In this document: one piece after another, positions 9,192 to 20,367 of the stretch
How the letters are laid out: each line of letters opens with the position of its first letter
Numbering within the stretch: the stretch's first letter is position 1
DNA from: Bradyrhizobium sp. WD16
GTDB lineage: Bacteria; Pseudomonadota; Alphaproteobacteria; Rhizobiales; Xanthobacteraceae
Length of the DNA: 64,000 nt
Assembly: GCF_024181725.1 (NCBI RefSeq)
Contig: NZ_CP028908.1
Coordinates: 1-64,000 of the forward strand
Reading direction: 5' to 3'
Position numbers and translations under genes: made by a program
Notes under the pieces: model-generated
The model's input: the letters and a program-made list of their open reading frames with translations, nothing else
What the model was told of the DNA's origin: nothing
Databases searched by the model: none

Positions 9192-9861
9192 CGGCCTGCT
9201 CCTCATGATCACGTTGCACGCGCAGGCTCCCGTAGCTGCCTCTGCGTCCGCCATCGGCGCAAGCCGCATCGTTCGATCGAGCCGGCTCGGCCCGCCCGGT
9301 GAAGGAGACATCCGGCGCTGTGAAGCTTCGCTGGCCGCTGCTCGATTGCACGAGCGAATTGACCAACCGCGTTGCGATCATAGAACTATAGGTTCGGCGA
9401 TCGCGTCAATTATCGCCGCGCTGAATCGGCAAAATGACAATGCTTCTTCACCCAACCTGTAACTGAAAGGGCGAATCTGCCGCCGATCGCCGCCGACACG
9501 AAACTTCTCGCCTACGCTTGCAAGCGCACCGCCCGACGTTGCGCCGCGCGGCATCACGCATTGCCGCTTCTCTGTTGGCACCGCGCCTCAGCTCGGCCGC
9601 TGTTCGCGCCGTCGCCGGCCCGCCTCTCGCGCGCCTTTGACCAACAGGAAGGTCCCGCTGCCATTTCCGAAATATCCGTCATCGGGAGCCGTGCGCCGGA
9701 CAGACGGACCGGATCGGCGGCGACCTCCGGCCCTATCCTCAGGTGATTGATTTCGCTGCAGCCTGGACCGAACCCGCGGATCGCGCAGCAACTTTCGCCA
9801 TGCCGGATCTTGGCGCGCTTGCCCGATCCCGCACGGCCTCCACAGCTAAAAAAAATCCCTA
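9192..9861. other. Long non-coding gap between transporter operon and PleC-like kinase
   Basis: About 670 nt with no supported gene. It must hold the promoter of the minus-strand transporter operon. An inverted repeat GAAC-TATAG-GTTC (9383-9395), about 190 nt upstream of the binding-protein start, has the form of a small repressor operator; this is only a candidate. Open frames through this region on the minus strand are antisense shadows. Confidence 0.4.
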
Positions 9862-9919
9862 TTAACGATTCGTTGACTCTCGACACGGGGATCAAAACCG
9901 ATTCGAATGGAACTGATTC
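9862..9919 (+). promoter_or_regulatory. CtrA-like box and cluster of CcrM (GANTC) sites
   Basis: TTAA-CGATTCG-TTGA (9862-9876) is one base away from the CtrA consensus TTAA-N7-TTAA. Four GANTC sites lie at 9867-9871, 9875-9879, 9900-9904 and 9915-9919. In alphaproteobacteria CcrM methylates GANTC and CtrA/GcrA use such promoters to time genes in the cell cycle. The cluster sits 76-133 nt upstream of the PleC/DivJ-like kinase, a fitting target. Confidence 0.55.
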
Positions 9920-9994
9920 GAAGCGAGGGCTCGCTTCGGTCTTCGACGTCGATCTTCGACGTCGAGCTTGGGCTGAGCATTCCGGGGGACAAGC

Positions 9995-12328
<2,334 letters not shown>

Positions 12329-12329
12329 C

Positions 12330-12536
12330 TCATGCCTTGTCCGGGATGACCGATCTCATCTCGTCGACCAGCCACTTCTCGAGAATGCGCAGGTCGGCGC
12401 GATCGGCGAGATGCGAGGCGATCCACAGCATCAGATAGCGCTCGCCGGGCACGAAGCCGAATGGCGCGACGATACGCCCCGACTGGATCTCGCTCAACAC
12501 CAGCATATGCGGCACGACGCCGAGGCCGCAGGCGTT
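12330..12536 (-). pseudogene. LysR-type regulator, C-terminal fragment
   Basis: About 68 codons matching the end of a LysR substrate-binding domain (ACGLGVVPHMLV, SGRIVAPFG, ERYLMLW, then a helix before the stop). The DNA-binding domain and most of the effector domain are missing. The reading stops resembling LysR exactly where a 17-bp piece of palindrome A begins (12535-12551), so the gene was cut at or by that element. It converges on the PleC-like gene. Confidence 0.75.
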
Positions 12537-12551
12537 GGATCTGACGCTCGT
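12535..12551. repeat. Half-arm remnant of palindrome A
   Basis: TTGGATCTGACGCTCGT is identical to 17 bp of the left arm of family A. No loop or right arm follows. It marks the broken end of the LysR fragment, suggesting that recombination at a palindrome produced the deletion. Confidence 0.65.
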
Positions 12552-12587
12552 ATCAGCATCGGAGCCGGGCGCGCCTTCGCGAAGCAA

Positions 12588-13040
12588 TCAAGGATTGCGT
12601 CCCGCCCGCGCCAGCGCCTGCTTCAGCCGGTCGTATTCCTCGCAACCGTTCGGATAGCAAAGCAGCCGCAGCAACTCGAGATTCTTCTCCGCCCGGGCGA
12701 AATCGCCGGTGTCGACGTAGAGTTCGCCCTGATATTCGAGCGCCGGGCGGTGGCTCGGATCGTAGTAGATTGCCTCCTTGTACCACCGCGCCGCCTCGTC
12801 ATATCGCCTGAGCTTGCGCAGCGAATAGCCCAGCAGATTGTAGAGATCCGCGTGACGCACCGTGGCCGTCAGCGCCAGCAGGTCCGTGGCCGCCTTGTCG
12901 TAGTCCCCGGAATAGATCTGCGCCCGGATGACGGAGAGATCCGGCAGATCGGTCGACGGCGCCGTATCCATCGCCATCGTCCGCCCCCCCAAATCGACGA
13001 GAGATGCCGACAGCAGCAGCGCCTGCACAACGCCACGCAC
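12588..13040 (-). CDS. Small exported TPR-repeat protein
   Basis: Protein of about 150 aa (GTG start; no good alternative with a clear ribosome site). A hydrophobic N-terminus (VVQALLLSASLV) looks like a signal peptide. Two to three tetratricopeptide repeats follow (LYNLLGYSLRKLRRYDEAARWYKEA and the next helix pair; the end is Cys-containing, LLCYPNGCEEY). TPR proteins of this size serve as protein-interaction adaptors. It sits alone among gene remnants; its partner is unknown. Confidence 0.6.
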   Translation of the reverse strand: MRGVVQALLLSASLVDLGGRTMAMDTAPSTDLPDLSVIRAQIYSGDYDKAATDLLALTATVRHADLYNLLGYSLRKLRRYDEAARWYKEAIYYDPSHRPALEYQGELYVDTGDFARAEKNLELLRLLCYPNGCEEYDRLKQALARAGRNP

Positions 13041-13117
13041 CGCCCGGCGCCGTCCCCCCCTTGCAAAGCAGCCCTTCCACGCAGCGGCGGCCCGACGTCA
13101 CCGGCCCTGACGCCGCG

Positions 13118-13540
13118 TCACGCCGCTGCCGATGCGCCGGCATCTTCGCCCATGGCAGCGAGGATCTGCCGCTTGTAATTGACAAATTCCAGCGACGCGC
13201 GGTCACCCGGGCGCGGTAGCGCGATGGCGACCTCCTCGACGATCCGGCCGGGATTGCTGCCCATCACCACCACCTTGTCGCTGAGATAGATCGCTTCGTC
13301 GACATCATGGGTGACGAGGATCATGGTCACCTGCTCGACCCGCCAGATCCGCTGCAGCTCGGTCTGGAGATGAACCCGCGTCAGCGCGTCCAGCGCCCCG
13401 AGCGGCTCGTCCAGCAGCAGAATTTCCGGGCGTCCCACCAGGCCGCGGGCGATCGCAGCGCGTTGGGCCATGCCGCCGGACAGCTGGTGGGGATAGGCCT
13501 GCTCGAAGCCCTTCAGCCCGACCAGGGCGATATGCTCGAC
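13118..13540 (-). pseudogene. NrtD/SsuB/TauB-type ABC ATPase, C-terminal part
   Basis: Carries the signature [14 protein letters not shown], Walker [13 protein letters not shown], the switch region [13 protein letters not shown] and a normal C-terminus, so it belongs to the nitrate/sulfonate/taurine importer ATPases. Walker A and the first third are absent. The similarity ends near 13540, where the opposite strand becomes an AraC-type gene fragment. No permease or binding-protein gene of this transporter is present. It cannot hydrolyse ATP as it stands. Confidence 0.82.
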
Positions 13541-13762
13541 TGGCTGGCGCACCAGCGACTCGACCACGCGCAACGCCTGCTGGAAACGACCGATGATCCG
13601 ATCGACACCGTCGCGTTCCGATCCGGCTTCGGCACGGCGACGTCGCTGCGCCTGCATTTCGCCGCAAAGCTCAAGACCTCGCCGATGCAGTATCGCCGCG
13701 CCTTTTCGCAGCTCGCGGTGGCCGGCCGCGGGCCGCGTCGTGCCGCTTGCGATGCCGATTGA
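13535..13762 (+). pseudogene. AraC/FtrA-type regulator, C-terminal HTH fragment
   Basis: Plus-strand reading shows the second helix-turn-helix of an AraC-family regulator ([20 protein letters not shown], then [15 protein letters not shown] and [11 protein letters not shown]), closest in pattern to FtrA/GlxA-like regulators. The amidotransferase-like N-terminal domain and first helix-turn-helix are missing. Its broken end abuts the broken end of the minus-strand ABC ATPase fragment, head to head, which points to an inversion or deletion junction at about 13535-13545. Confidence 0.75.
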
Positions 13763-13795
13763 GCCGACGCTGACCGGGCGAGACGCCCGCCACCG

Positions 13796-14707
13796 CTACT
13801 TCAAATAGCTGGCGAGGTTGAGACCCTGGATCTTCGAAATCGCCGAATAGGACGCGGTGAGCTGGGCCTGGTAGGTCGACAGCTCCGCCGTGACCGCGGC
13901 GACGTCGACCCCGGTCAGATCGCTCGACAGCGTCTCGGCGTAGCTCTTGTAATCGCTCTGGCGCGAACTCGCCGTCTCGATCTGCGACGCCGCGTTGGAG
14001 AGCTTCGTCTGTACCGCCGAGGTGGCGTCCAGCGCGGTCTCGGCGACACCGAGCGCGTCGGTGATGGTGCTCGACGACAACGGCGAGGAGCTGTTCGCCA
14101 CCAGGCGCAGCACCCGCATCACCTGCTCGAAGGCGGCATTGTCGGCGGTGACGCCATAGGACACCGTCTGCTGGTCGGAAACGCGGACCGAGGCGATCTC
14201 GCCATCGCCCTGGTAGTAGCTGGTGTCGGCCGTCGTCGCCGACCCGGTGCTCGAGGCATAGGATGACAGGTCGACCGGCGCCGTCGTCGTCCGCGCGCCG
14301 CTGAAGACATATTGGCCGTTGTACTGGGTGTTGAGCAGGGAGGCCATCTCGTCCAGCATCTGGCCGGCCGAGTTGATCGCCGAGGCGGATCCGGTGGTGC
14401 TGCCGACGGTGGCGGCGCTGAGCTGGCTGCGCAGACTGGTGATGATGTCGGTCATCGAGCCGACCGCCGAATACATCACCTGGACCTTGCTGTCCGCCAC
14501 CTGTGCGGCGTCGATATAGGACTGCGCCCGGGTGACCGAGACCTGCAGATTGACGATCTGCTGGGACGTCGCGCCGAAGCTGCCGTAATCCTCCGACTTG
14601 ACGCCGGAGGATTCCTGCACCTGCTTCTCCGCCATCACCGCCTGGGTGCGGAGCGCGCCCGCGATCATCTGCTCGGACTGGGCAAAGGTGGCCACCCGCA
14701 TCGCCAT
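13796..14707 (-). CDS. flgL: Flagellar hook-filament junction protein FlgL
   Basis: Protein of 303 aa with flagellin-like terminal helices (N-terminal heptads to about residue 90; C-terminal helix ending GLNLASYLK) and a variable Ser/Thr-rich middle that includes QYNGQYVFSGART, a motif typical of FlgL. It joins the hook-associated FlgK to the filament. The start has AGGAGGT upstream. It is the last gene of a flagellar run on the minus strand, 11 nt after flgK. Confidence 0.88.
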   Translation of the reverse strand: MAMRVATFAQSEQMIAGALRTQAVMAEKQVQESSGVKSEDYGSFGATSQQIVNLQVSVTRAQSYIDAAQVADSKVQVMYSAVGSMTDIITSLRSQLSAATVGSTTGSASAINSAGQMLDEMASLLNTQYNGQYVFSGARTTTAPVDLSSYASSTGSATTADTSYYQGDGEIASVRVSDQQTVSYGVTADNAAFEQVMRVLRLVANSSSPLSSSTITDALGVAETALDATSAVQTKLSNAASQIETASSRQSDYKSYAETLSSDLTGVDVAAVTAELSTYQAQLTASYSAISKIQGLNLASYLK

Positions 14708-14718
14708 GGCAGACCTCC

Positions 14719-16497
14719 TCAGCCCGCCGACTGCACGGCGGTCAACAGCGCCTGGTACATCGCATTGATCGTGGTGATGAGCTGGGTCGCCGCCGAATAC
14801 TTGTTCTGCAGCGCGCTGAGCCGCGCCGATTCTTCGTCGAGATTGACCCCGGTTTCCGATGAAAGGGAATTGGCATAGGTCGACTGGGTCGTCTGCTTGA
14901 TGTCGTAGGCGCTCGACGCCGCCGAGGCCTTGGTCGCCACATTGGCGACGATCGACGAGGCGTAGTCGGTGAAGGAGCCGGTGGTGGCGCCGAGACCGCC
15001 GGCCGCGGCGAAGTCGGTCGAGCCGGTCAACGCGCCATGGAGCGCATTGGTCAGCGTCGCCGAACCGGCGCTCAGCACCTGGCTGCCAGCGGTGAGGCTC
15101 GTCGAGGCGTCGAGCATCGCCGTCGGCAAGGAAGCGCCTCCACTGAGGATATCGCTGCGCACGGCGAGAGAGCCGGCGCCGCTGCCGGTCAGCAGATCGT
15201 TGAGGCCGAAATAGTCCGAGAAGCCCTCGCCGCCGCTGCCGACCGCGCTCGACATCTGGTTGATCGAGATCCCGGTGCCCGATGCCGTCGCCTTGATCGA
15301 GAGGTGGCCGGCGGCATCGATCGCGGCGGAAACGCCGGAGATGCCGTTGAGTGCGGTCACCAGATCGCCCGCGGTGGCATAGCCGGAGAGATCGAGGTCC
15401 TGGTAGGAAACGAGGTTGCCCTTCTGGTCGGCGACGGCGATGCGGACCGTGCCGCTCGCCGACAGCGCCGCCGAGCTGCCAACGCTCGCCGTTCCGGTCA
15501 GCGCCGTCGGCGGCGGCACCGACGTGCCCTGGTTGCTGACGGCATTGACCGCGGCTTCGAGCTGGGTCGCAAGCTGGTCGAGCTGCGTCTGCGCCGCCGG
15601 CAGCGTCGTATCGCGCAAGGTGATCAACGCGCCGATGCTGCCGGAGGTGATCTGGCCGGTGACGTCGACCCCGTTCACCGTGATCGCGCTGAACCCGCTC
15701 GACGAAGACCCGGCCGAATAGGTCGTCGCCGCGGTGACGTTGGCCGCCGCCGCGTAGCTGATCTTGTGGGCATTATTGCCGTCGACCAGCACCTGCCCCG
15801 AAGTGGTATAGACCTGGAGATCGCCGTTGGACGCGGTGTAGTAGTTGATATTCATCTTCGAGGCGATGTCCTGCAGCGCGGTGTTGCGCTGGTCCTCGAG
15901 ATCGGCGGTCGACTGGCCGGATGCCGCCTGCTGCTTGATCGCGGCGTTGAGATCGGCGATCTGCTGCAGGTCGGTGTTGACGCTGCCGACCTGCGAGGCG
16001 ATGTCCTTGTCGGCATTGCCGCGCAGCTTCTGGATGCTGCCGGAGGTGTCGCGCAGCTGTGTCGCGATATTGTCGAGCGCGCTGACGACGTTGCTCTGCA
16101 GCGAAGTGCTGGAGGGCGTCGCCGCGAGCGATGTCAGCGCCGTCTCCAGCGTCGCGATGGCATCGGCGAGCGTCGTTCCGCCGGAGCTCGTACTGCTGGT
16201 CGTGCTGCCGTAGAGCTTCTGCAGCTGCGTCAGATAGCTGTTCGCGGTGTCTGCCGAGCCGAGGTCCGAGGTGGCGCCGATCAGGGATTTCAGCAGCAGC
16301 TTGTCGACCGCGCCGGAAATCCCGGTCACCGTCACCCCGGTGCCGACCCCGCCCGTGACGCTGGCCTGCTGGGTGGCGGTCTTTTCGGTGTAGCCGGTCG
16401 TGTCGGCATTGGAAATGTTCGACGACGCGACGCTGAGCCGGACCTGGGTGGCGGCAAGGCCGCTGAATGCAATGCTCTGGGCGATTTCGAGCGACAT
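14719..16497 (-). CDS. flgK: Flagellar hook-associated protein FlgK
   Basis: Protein of about 592 aa; ATG 16497 has GGAGG 8 nt upstream. It begins with the rod/hook-type N-terminal helix (the ASSNISNADTTGYTEK segment) and ends with the matching C-terminal helix (SSETGVNLDEESARLSAL, then NKYSAATQLITTINAMYQAL). FlgK forms the first junction ring between hook and filament and is exported by the flagellar type III apparatus. It lies directly downstream of a FlgN-like chaperone gene, the usual pairing. Confidence 0.93.
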   Translation of the reverse strand: MSLEIAQSIAFSGLAATQVRLSVASSNISNADTTGYTEKTATQQASVTGGVGTGVTVTGISGAVDKLLLKSLIGATSDLGSADTANSYLTQLQKLYGSTTSSTSSGGTTLADAIATLETALTSLAATPSSTSLQSNVVSALDNIATQLRDTSGSIQKLRGNADKDIASQVGSVNTDLQQIADLNAAIKQQAASGQSTADLEDQRNTALQDIASKMNINYYTASNGDLQVYTTSGQVLVDGNNAHKISYAAAANVTAATTYSAGSSSSGFSAITVNGVDVTGQITSGSIGALITLRDTTLPAAQTQLDQLATQLEAAVNAVSNQGTSVPPPTALTGTASVGSSAALSASGTVRIAVADQKGNLVSYQDLDLSGYATAGDLVTALNGISGVSAAIDAAGHLSIKATASGTGISINQMSSAVGSGGEGFSDYFGLNDLLTGSGAGSLAVRSDILSGGASLPTAMLDASTSLTAGSQVLSAGSATLTNALHGALTGSTDFAAAGGLGATTGSFTDYASSIVANVATKASAASSAYDIKQTTQSTYANSLSSETGVNLDEESARLSALQNKYSAATQLITTINAMYQALLTAVQSAG

Positions 16498-16528
16498 CGC
16501 CGCCTCCGTGACCGGCTCGATGAAGATG

Positions 16529-16993
16529 TCAGATCCGCACGCTGGTGCCGCAGGAGATCGCGCCGCGCGCCGCCTGCCGGCCGGAGGCCGCATAGGGCGA
16601 GACGCTGGTGATCTGGTCGCGGATCGCCTGCATCACCGCCTCGATGCGGCGGTTGCTGGCCTCCATCGCCGCCCGCAGGCGCAGCACGTTCTCGTCCATG
16701 GCGTCGCGCAGCGCGACGATCCGCGCCATCAATTCCTCGCGCAACGCCCGGTCCCGCACGTGGAGCGAGATCCGGCCCCCGGCGCAGTCGGCGACCTGTT
16801 TCTCGAACAGATCGGCCAGCCGTGTCTTCTCCTCGACCTGCTTGAGCCGCGACGCCGGCAGGCCCTTGGCGAGCTCGGCATTCTCCTCGGCGACCACCGC
16901 GATCAGGCTGTCGATCAGCGCGATGACCGAACGGACGCGCGTGTCGTCGGCGGATGATGCGATTGGGTTCAGATGTCGGCGAGCCTGCAACAT
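16529..16993 (-). CDS. FlgN-like flagellar export chaperone
   Basis: Mostly helical protein of 154 aa (VIALIDSLIAVVAEENAEL at the N-terminus, long helix RDRALREELMARIVALRDAM, then LRAAMEASNRRIEAVMQAIR). Pattern and position directly upstream of flgK fit FlgN, the cytosolic chaperone that keeps FlgK and FlgL export-competent. The assignment rests on helix pattern and synteny, not on a diagnostic motif. Confidence 0.65.
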   Translation of the reverse strand: MLQARRHLNPIASSADDTRVRSVIALIDSLIAVVAEENAELAKGLPASRLKQVEEKTRLADLFEKQVADCAGGRISLHVRDRALREELMARIVALRDAMDENVLRLRAAMEASNRRIEAVMQAIRDQITSVSPYAASGRQAARGAISCGTSVRI

Positions 16994-17009
16994 GTTCCTT
17001 GCTCCTGTC

Positions 17010-17273
17010 TCAATGTCTGTGGCGCGGACGGCCGCCGGCGGCCGAGGCGCTGCGTGCGTAGGCGGTCAGCGCGGTCATGGTCGTCATGGCCTGACGCATC
17101 TGGTCGTCGAGATGCCCGCATTCGCGCAGCAGTCCTTGCCGCACCGTCTCGATATCGTCGAGCAGCGCCAGCACCCTTGCCGGATCGGTAGCCAGCTCCG
17201 GCGCGGCGGCAAGCGTCGTCAGACGCCTGATCCGCACCAGCAGCGCCTCGCCGCGTTCATGATTGTCCGCCAT
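17010..17273 (-). CDS. Small helical protein of the flagellar cluster
   Basis: About 87 aa. ATG 17273 is preferred because GAGG lies 5 nt upstream; a GTG at 17279 would overlap the flgE stop (GTGA). The sequence is a two-helix protein (RVLALLDDIETVRQGLLREC, then LDDQMRQAMTTMTALTAYAR) ending in a basic tail. Size and place next to flgN suggest a secretion chaperone or FliT-like role, but I do not recognise the family. Confidence 0.55.
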   Translation of the reverse strand: MADNHERGEALLVRIRRLTTLAAAPELATDPARVLALLDDIETVRQGLLRECGHLDDQMRQAMTTMTALTAYARSASAAGGRPRHRH

Positions 17274-17275
17274 GG

Positions 17276-18538
17276 TCACCTCACCGCCGAGATCAGGGTG
17301 TCGAACATCTTGTTGACCGTCGAGATCACCTGGGACGCCGCCGAATAGGCCTGCTGCGCCGAGATCATGTCGCTGAACTGGCCGCTGGTGTCGGTCTTGC
17401 TGCCTTCGAGTTCACCGCCGTAGATCGTGCCGGCGCCGTTGGTGCCGGAGGCCTGCAGGCTGGCGTTGCCGGAATCGCTGGTCGCGGTGTACATCCCGGC
17501 GCTGTGCGCCGACAGGCCGTTGGGGTTGGTGAAGGTCGCCACCGCGATCTTGTAGATCGCGATGGTCTCGCCGTTGGAATAGGTCGCCTCCACCGTGCCG
17601 TTCTTGCCGATCGCCACGCTGCTCAGCTTGCCGTAGGCGAGACCGTCGGACGTGCTGGTGGCATTGACGCTCGGTGTCGTCGAGCCCGAGGCATATTGCG
17701 TCAGGCCGTCGGTCTTGCCGGCGGTGCCGAGGCCGATGGTGATGGTGCTGTCGGCCGCGCCGTCGGTCCAGCCGGTCACCGAGATCGTCGCCGGGCTCGG
17801 GCTGGTGCTGGCGAGCGAACCGTCGCTGTTGAAGGTGACGGCGATGGAGCCGCTGGTCGTGCCGGTGGCGACGGTGCTGTCCGAGGCCGACGTCGGATTG
17901 GCGAAGCTCGCCGACCAGGTGTTGGTGCCGGTCTTGGTCCAGGTGACCTGGATCGTATTCGAGGTGCCGAGCGAATCGAACGCCGTGATCGAGCTGGTGA
18001 AGGTGTCGCTCGTCGCCGCGTCGGCCGGCAGATTGCCCACGATCGTCGTCTTGGTCGTCGCGCTGCCGCTGGTCGCCGCCGCCTCCGTGTTGATGGTCTC
18101 GAGACTGCCGGCCCCGGCGTCGCCGATCACATTGCCGGACGCATCGGTGCGCCAGCCTTCGAGATAATAGCCGCCGTTCTGGAGATAGCCGTTCTTGTCG
18201 ATGGTGAAGGCGCCGTTGCGGGTATAGTAGGCCGCCCCGCCGGAGGCGGCATCGCTGACCGTGAAGAAGCCGCTGCCCTGGATCGCGACGTCGGTCGCAT
18301 TGCTGGTCGCCGACAGCAGTCCCTGCTGGTTGATATTCGCCCGGCCCGACACGTTGACGCCGCCGGACGAATAGGACGACGAGGTGCTCGACGCCGTCAC
18401 CATGTCCTCGAACATCGCCGACGTCGTCTTGTAGGCCGTGGTGTCCGCGTTCGCGATGTTGTCGCTGATCATCGACAGCGCCGTGCTCTGGGCGCTGAGC
18501 GCCGAGATCGCGGAGGAGAGTGCACCTGTGAGACTCAT
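17276..18538 (-). CDS. flgE: Flagellar hook protein FlgE
   Basis: Protein of 420 aa with the rod/hook signature at the N-terminus (SMISDNIANADTTAYKTT), the FlgE internal motifs (GSGFFTV, YYTRNGAF, NGYLQNGGYYLEGW) and a C-terminal helix (QQAYSAASQVISTVNKMFDT). The Ser/Thr-rich centre is the variable hook surface. It polymerises as the universal joint and is exported by the flagellar secretion system. It follows flgD, the hook-cap gene, by 16 nt. Confidence 0.93.
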   Translation of the reverse strand: MSLTGALSSAISALSAQSTALSMISDNIANADTTAYKTTSAMFEDMVTASSTSSSYSSGGVNVSGRANINQQGLLSATSNATDVAIQGSGFFTVSDAASGGAAYYTRNGAFTIDKNGYLQNGGYYLEGWRTDASGNVIGDAGAGSLETINTEAAATSGSATTKTTIVGNLPADAATSDTFTSSITAFDSLGTSNTIQVTWTKTGTNTWSASFANPTSASDSTVATGTTSGSIAVTFNSDGSLASTSPSPATISVTGWTDGAADSTITIGLGTAGKTDGLTQYASGSTTPSVNATSTSDGLAYGKLSSVAIGKNGTVEATYSNGETIAIYKIAVATFTNPNGLSAHSAGMYTATSDSGNASLQASGTNGAGTIYGGELEGSKTDTSGQFSDMISAQQAYSAASQVISTVNKMFDTLISAVR

Positions 18539-18554
18539 GACTGTGCTCCCGTGC

Positions 18555-19217
18555 TCAGGATGAAACGCCGATGATGTTGCTGGCGCTCACCGAGACGCCG
18601 TTGACGATCAGCGCCGGCGTGCTGCTCGACGCGTCGATCCCGGTCACCTTCCCGGTCACGGTGCTGTACTGGTAGACGGAGTTGCCGGCGCTGTCGGTCG
18701 CGGTCACCGACATGGTGTACTGGCCGCCGTCGGCGAGCTGGGTGCCGCCGGTGGTCTTGCCGTCCCAGATGAAGGTGTTGGAGCCGGCGTTCCCGGTGCC
18801 GCTGCCGCTCCACACCGTGTTGCCCGACGAATCCTTGATCGAGATCGCGACGTCGGACGCCGCCGAGGACAGCGAGTAGCCGTAGGTGGCGGAACTGTCG
18901 GTCAGCGTCGCCGTATCGGTCTTCGCCTCGACGGTGTGGCCGATATAGTTGACCGAGTTCAGCGTCACGAGGCTGCTGAACGAGCTCGCCAGCGAGGTCA
19001 TGCTCGAATTGAGCGACGACTGCTGGTCGTAGGTCGCATACGACGTCAGCTGGTTGATGAAATCGGTCGTGCTGGTGGCATCGAGCGGGTTCTGGTTCTT
19101 CAACTCGCTGATCAGCAGATTGAGAAAATCGCTCGAACTCAGGGTGGTGCTCGATGACGTCGAACTCGTGGACGATGTCGACGTGGTCGCGCTGGAGGTG
19201 ACGGCAGCAACGCTCAT
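18555..19217 (-). CDS. flgD: Flagellar hook assembly (capping) protein FlgD
   Basis: About 220 aa; ATG 19217 with GAGGA upstream. Shows the FlgD N-terminal motif FLNLLISELKNQNPLDAT...FINQLTSYATYDQ and a later FlgD Ig/tudor-like region (IWDGKTTGGTQLADGGQYT). It forms the temporary cap that guides FlgE addition during hook growth. The first 40 residues are almost all Ser and Thr, longer than in many homologues. Confidence 0.92.
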   Translation of the reverse strand: MSVAAVTSSATTSTSSTSSTSSSTTLSSSDFLNLLISELKNQNPLDATSTTDFINQLTSYATYDQQSSLNSSMTSLASSFSSLVTLNSVNYIGHTVEAKTDTATLTDSSATYGYSLSSAASDVAISIKDSSGNTVWSGSGTGNAGSNTFIWDGKTTGGTQLADGGQYTMSVTATDSAGNSVYQYSTVTGKVTGIDASSSTPALIVNGVSVSASNIIGVSS

Positions 19218-19465
19218 GGCGGATCCTCGCGTCTTCCGCCGGGCGTTTCGGCGAAGCACGTTGTTGATGCGAAAGATGTGGTCGTGAAGGTCGTTCGCAG
19301 ATCAAACGGCCGGCGCGGCCGGATCAGGCGCTGTTTTTCGCTGCGGAAGTATTTGATCGCTCGGCAGATTTTGCCGACTGCGCCATGCGCAGAACGACTC
19401 TCGAGCACAGCGCCGGGATCACCTGATCAATGGTGGGATGAGCGGCCGCGGCCGGCCGGCGCGGC

Positions 19466-19789
19466 TCAGCGGTCTGCCGGCTCGGCCTTCAACGGATAGC
19501 CGGGATTGCCGGCGTCGTCGGCCGGCTCCTTCAGCTCACGCGCGGCGGCGGCGATCCTGTCGGCGAGCCCCTTGGGGGCGCGGACCGCCGGCCGGGACAG
19601 CGCCCGCCGCAACACCACGGCCTCGTCGAGGAGCCCGCGCGCCTCGGCCGAGCGCGCCAGCAGCTCCGTCGCGGCGGCGAGGTCGGGCTGCGGCCATCGG
19701 GAGAGATCCTCCCCGAGCCGGTCGATCAGGTCCGAAAGTCGCGCGAGGTCCATGGGTCCGGGCCGCTCCGCTGCCGTGCGGTCCGTCAT
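19466..19789 (-). CDS. Hypothetical protein in flagellar cluster
   Basis: About 107 aa, rich in Ala, Arg and Leu. The N-terminal half reads MDLARLSDLIDRLGEDLSRW then LLARSAEARGLLDEAVVLRRAL, a pattern seen in small alphaproteobacterial proteins that often sit near sigma or regulatory genes. No catalytic motif. It lies between fliS and flgD, with gaps of 152 and 248 nt, and is probably read with the cluster. Function unknown. Confidence 0.5.
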   Translation of the reverse strand: MTDRTAAERPGPMDLARLSDLIDRLGEDLSRWPQPDLAAATELLARSAEARGLLDEAVVLRRALSRPAVRAPKGLADRIAAAARELKEPADDAGNPGYPLKAEPADR

Positions 19790-19941
19790 AGAGGATTCCG
19801 GACACAGCGAGAAACGTTTTCGCCTCAAACCGTGGCAATTGGTTGCCCGGTCGGTCGACCCGGTTCGGCGATCTGTGGAGAAGCCCCGGCGGCAGGCCGG
19901 AAACAGCGCCTCTGCGCTCGGCGCGGGAGAAGCAGGCTCCC

Positions 19942-20367
19942 TCAGCGCCGGGCGCCGACGGCAGCGCCCGGCGGCGGCACGCTGGTGGCCGCCGCCACCG
20001 CCTTCCAGGCGTCGCGCAGTTCGGCGATCGCGGCGATGATGCGCCGGTAGTTCTCCCTGGCCTGCGGCCGGCCATACGCCCGGTGCGCCGCCAGGATCAG
20101 GGCGTTGTAGGTGGTGAACAGGCGCTCGGCCACCGCCCCACCCCGGTTGCAGTCGAGATGATGGCTCAAGCCCCGCAGGATGGCGGTGGCCCGCGTCAGG
20201 TAGTCGTGCCCCTCCTCGAGGCGCCGCGCCTCCTGGCACTCCAGCGCCTTCTGCAGGAAGGTGATCGCGCCGTCGCACAACATCACCACCGCCTTGAGCG
20301 GCGGCACCGCGACCGCTGCGCCGCGGTAAGCCTGGTTGGCGCGGAACGCCATTGCATTCTGGTTCAT
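19942..20367 (-). CDS. fliS: Flagellar export chaperone FliS
   Basis: Helical protein of 141 aa with the FliS features: N-terminal YRGAAVAVPPLKAVVMLCDGAI and the bundle ILRGLSHHLDCNRGGAVAERLF. FliS binds the C-terminus of flagellin in the cytosol and prevents early polymerisation. Its ATG overlaps the TGA of fliD (TGATG), so the two are coupled. The tail, rich in Ala, Gly and Pro, is unusual in length. Confidence 0.87.
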   Translation of the reverse strand: MNQNAMAFRANQAYRGAAVAVPPLKAVVMLCDGAITFLQKALECQEARRLEEGHDYLTRATAILRGLSHHLDCNRGGAVAERLFTTYNALILAAHRAYGRPQARENYRRIIAAIAELRDAWKAVAAATSVPPPGAAVGARR

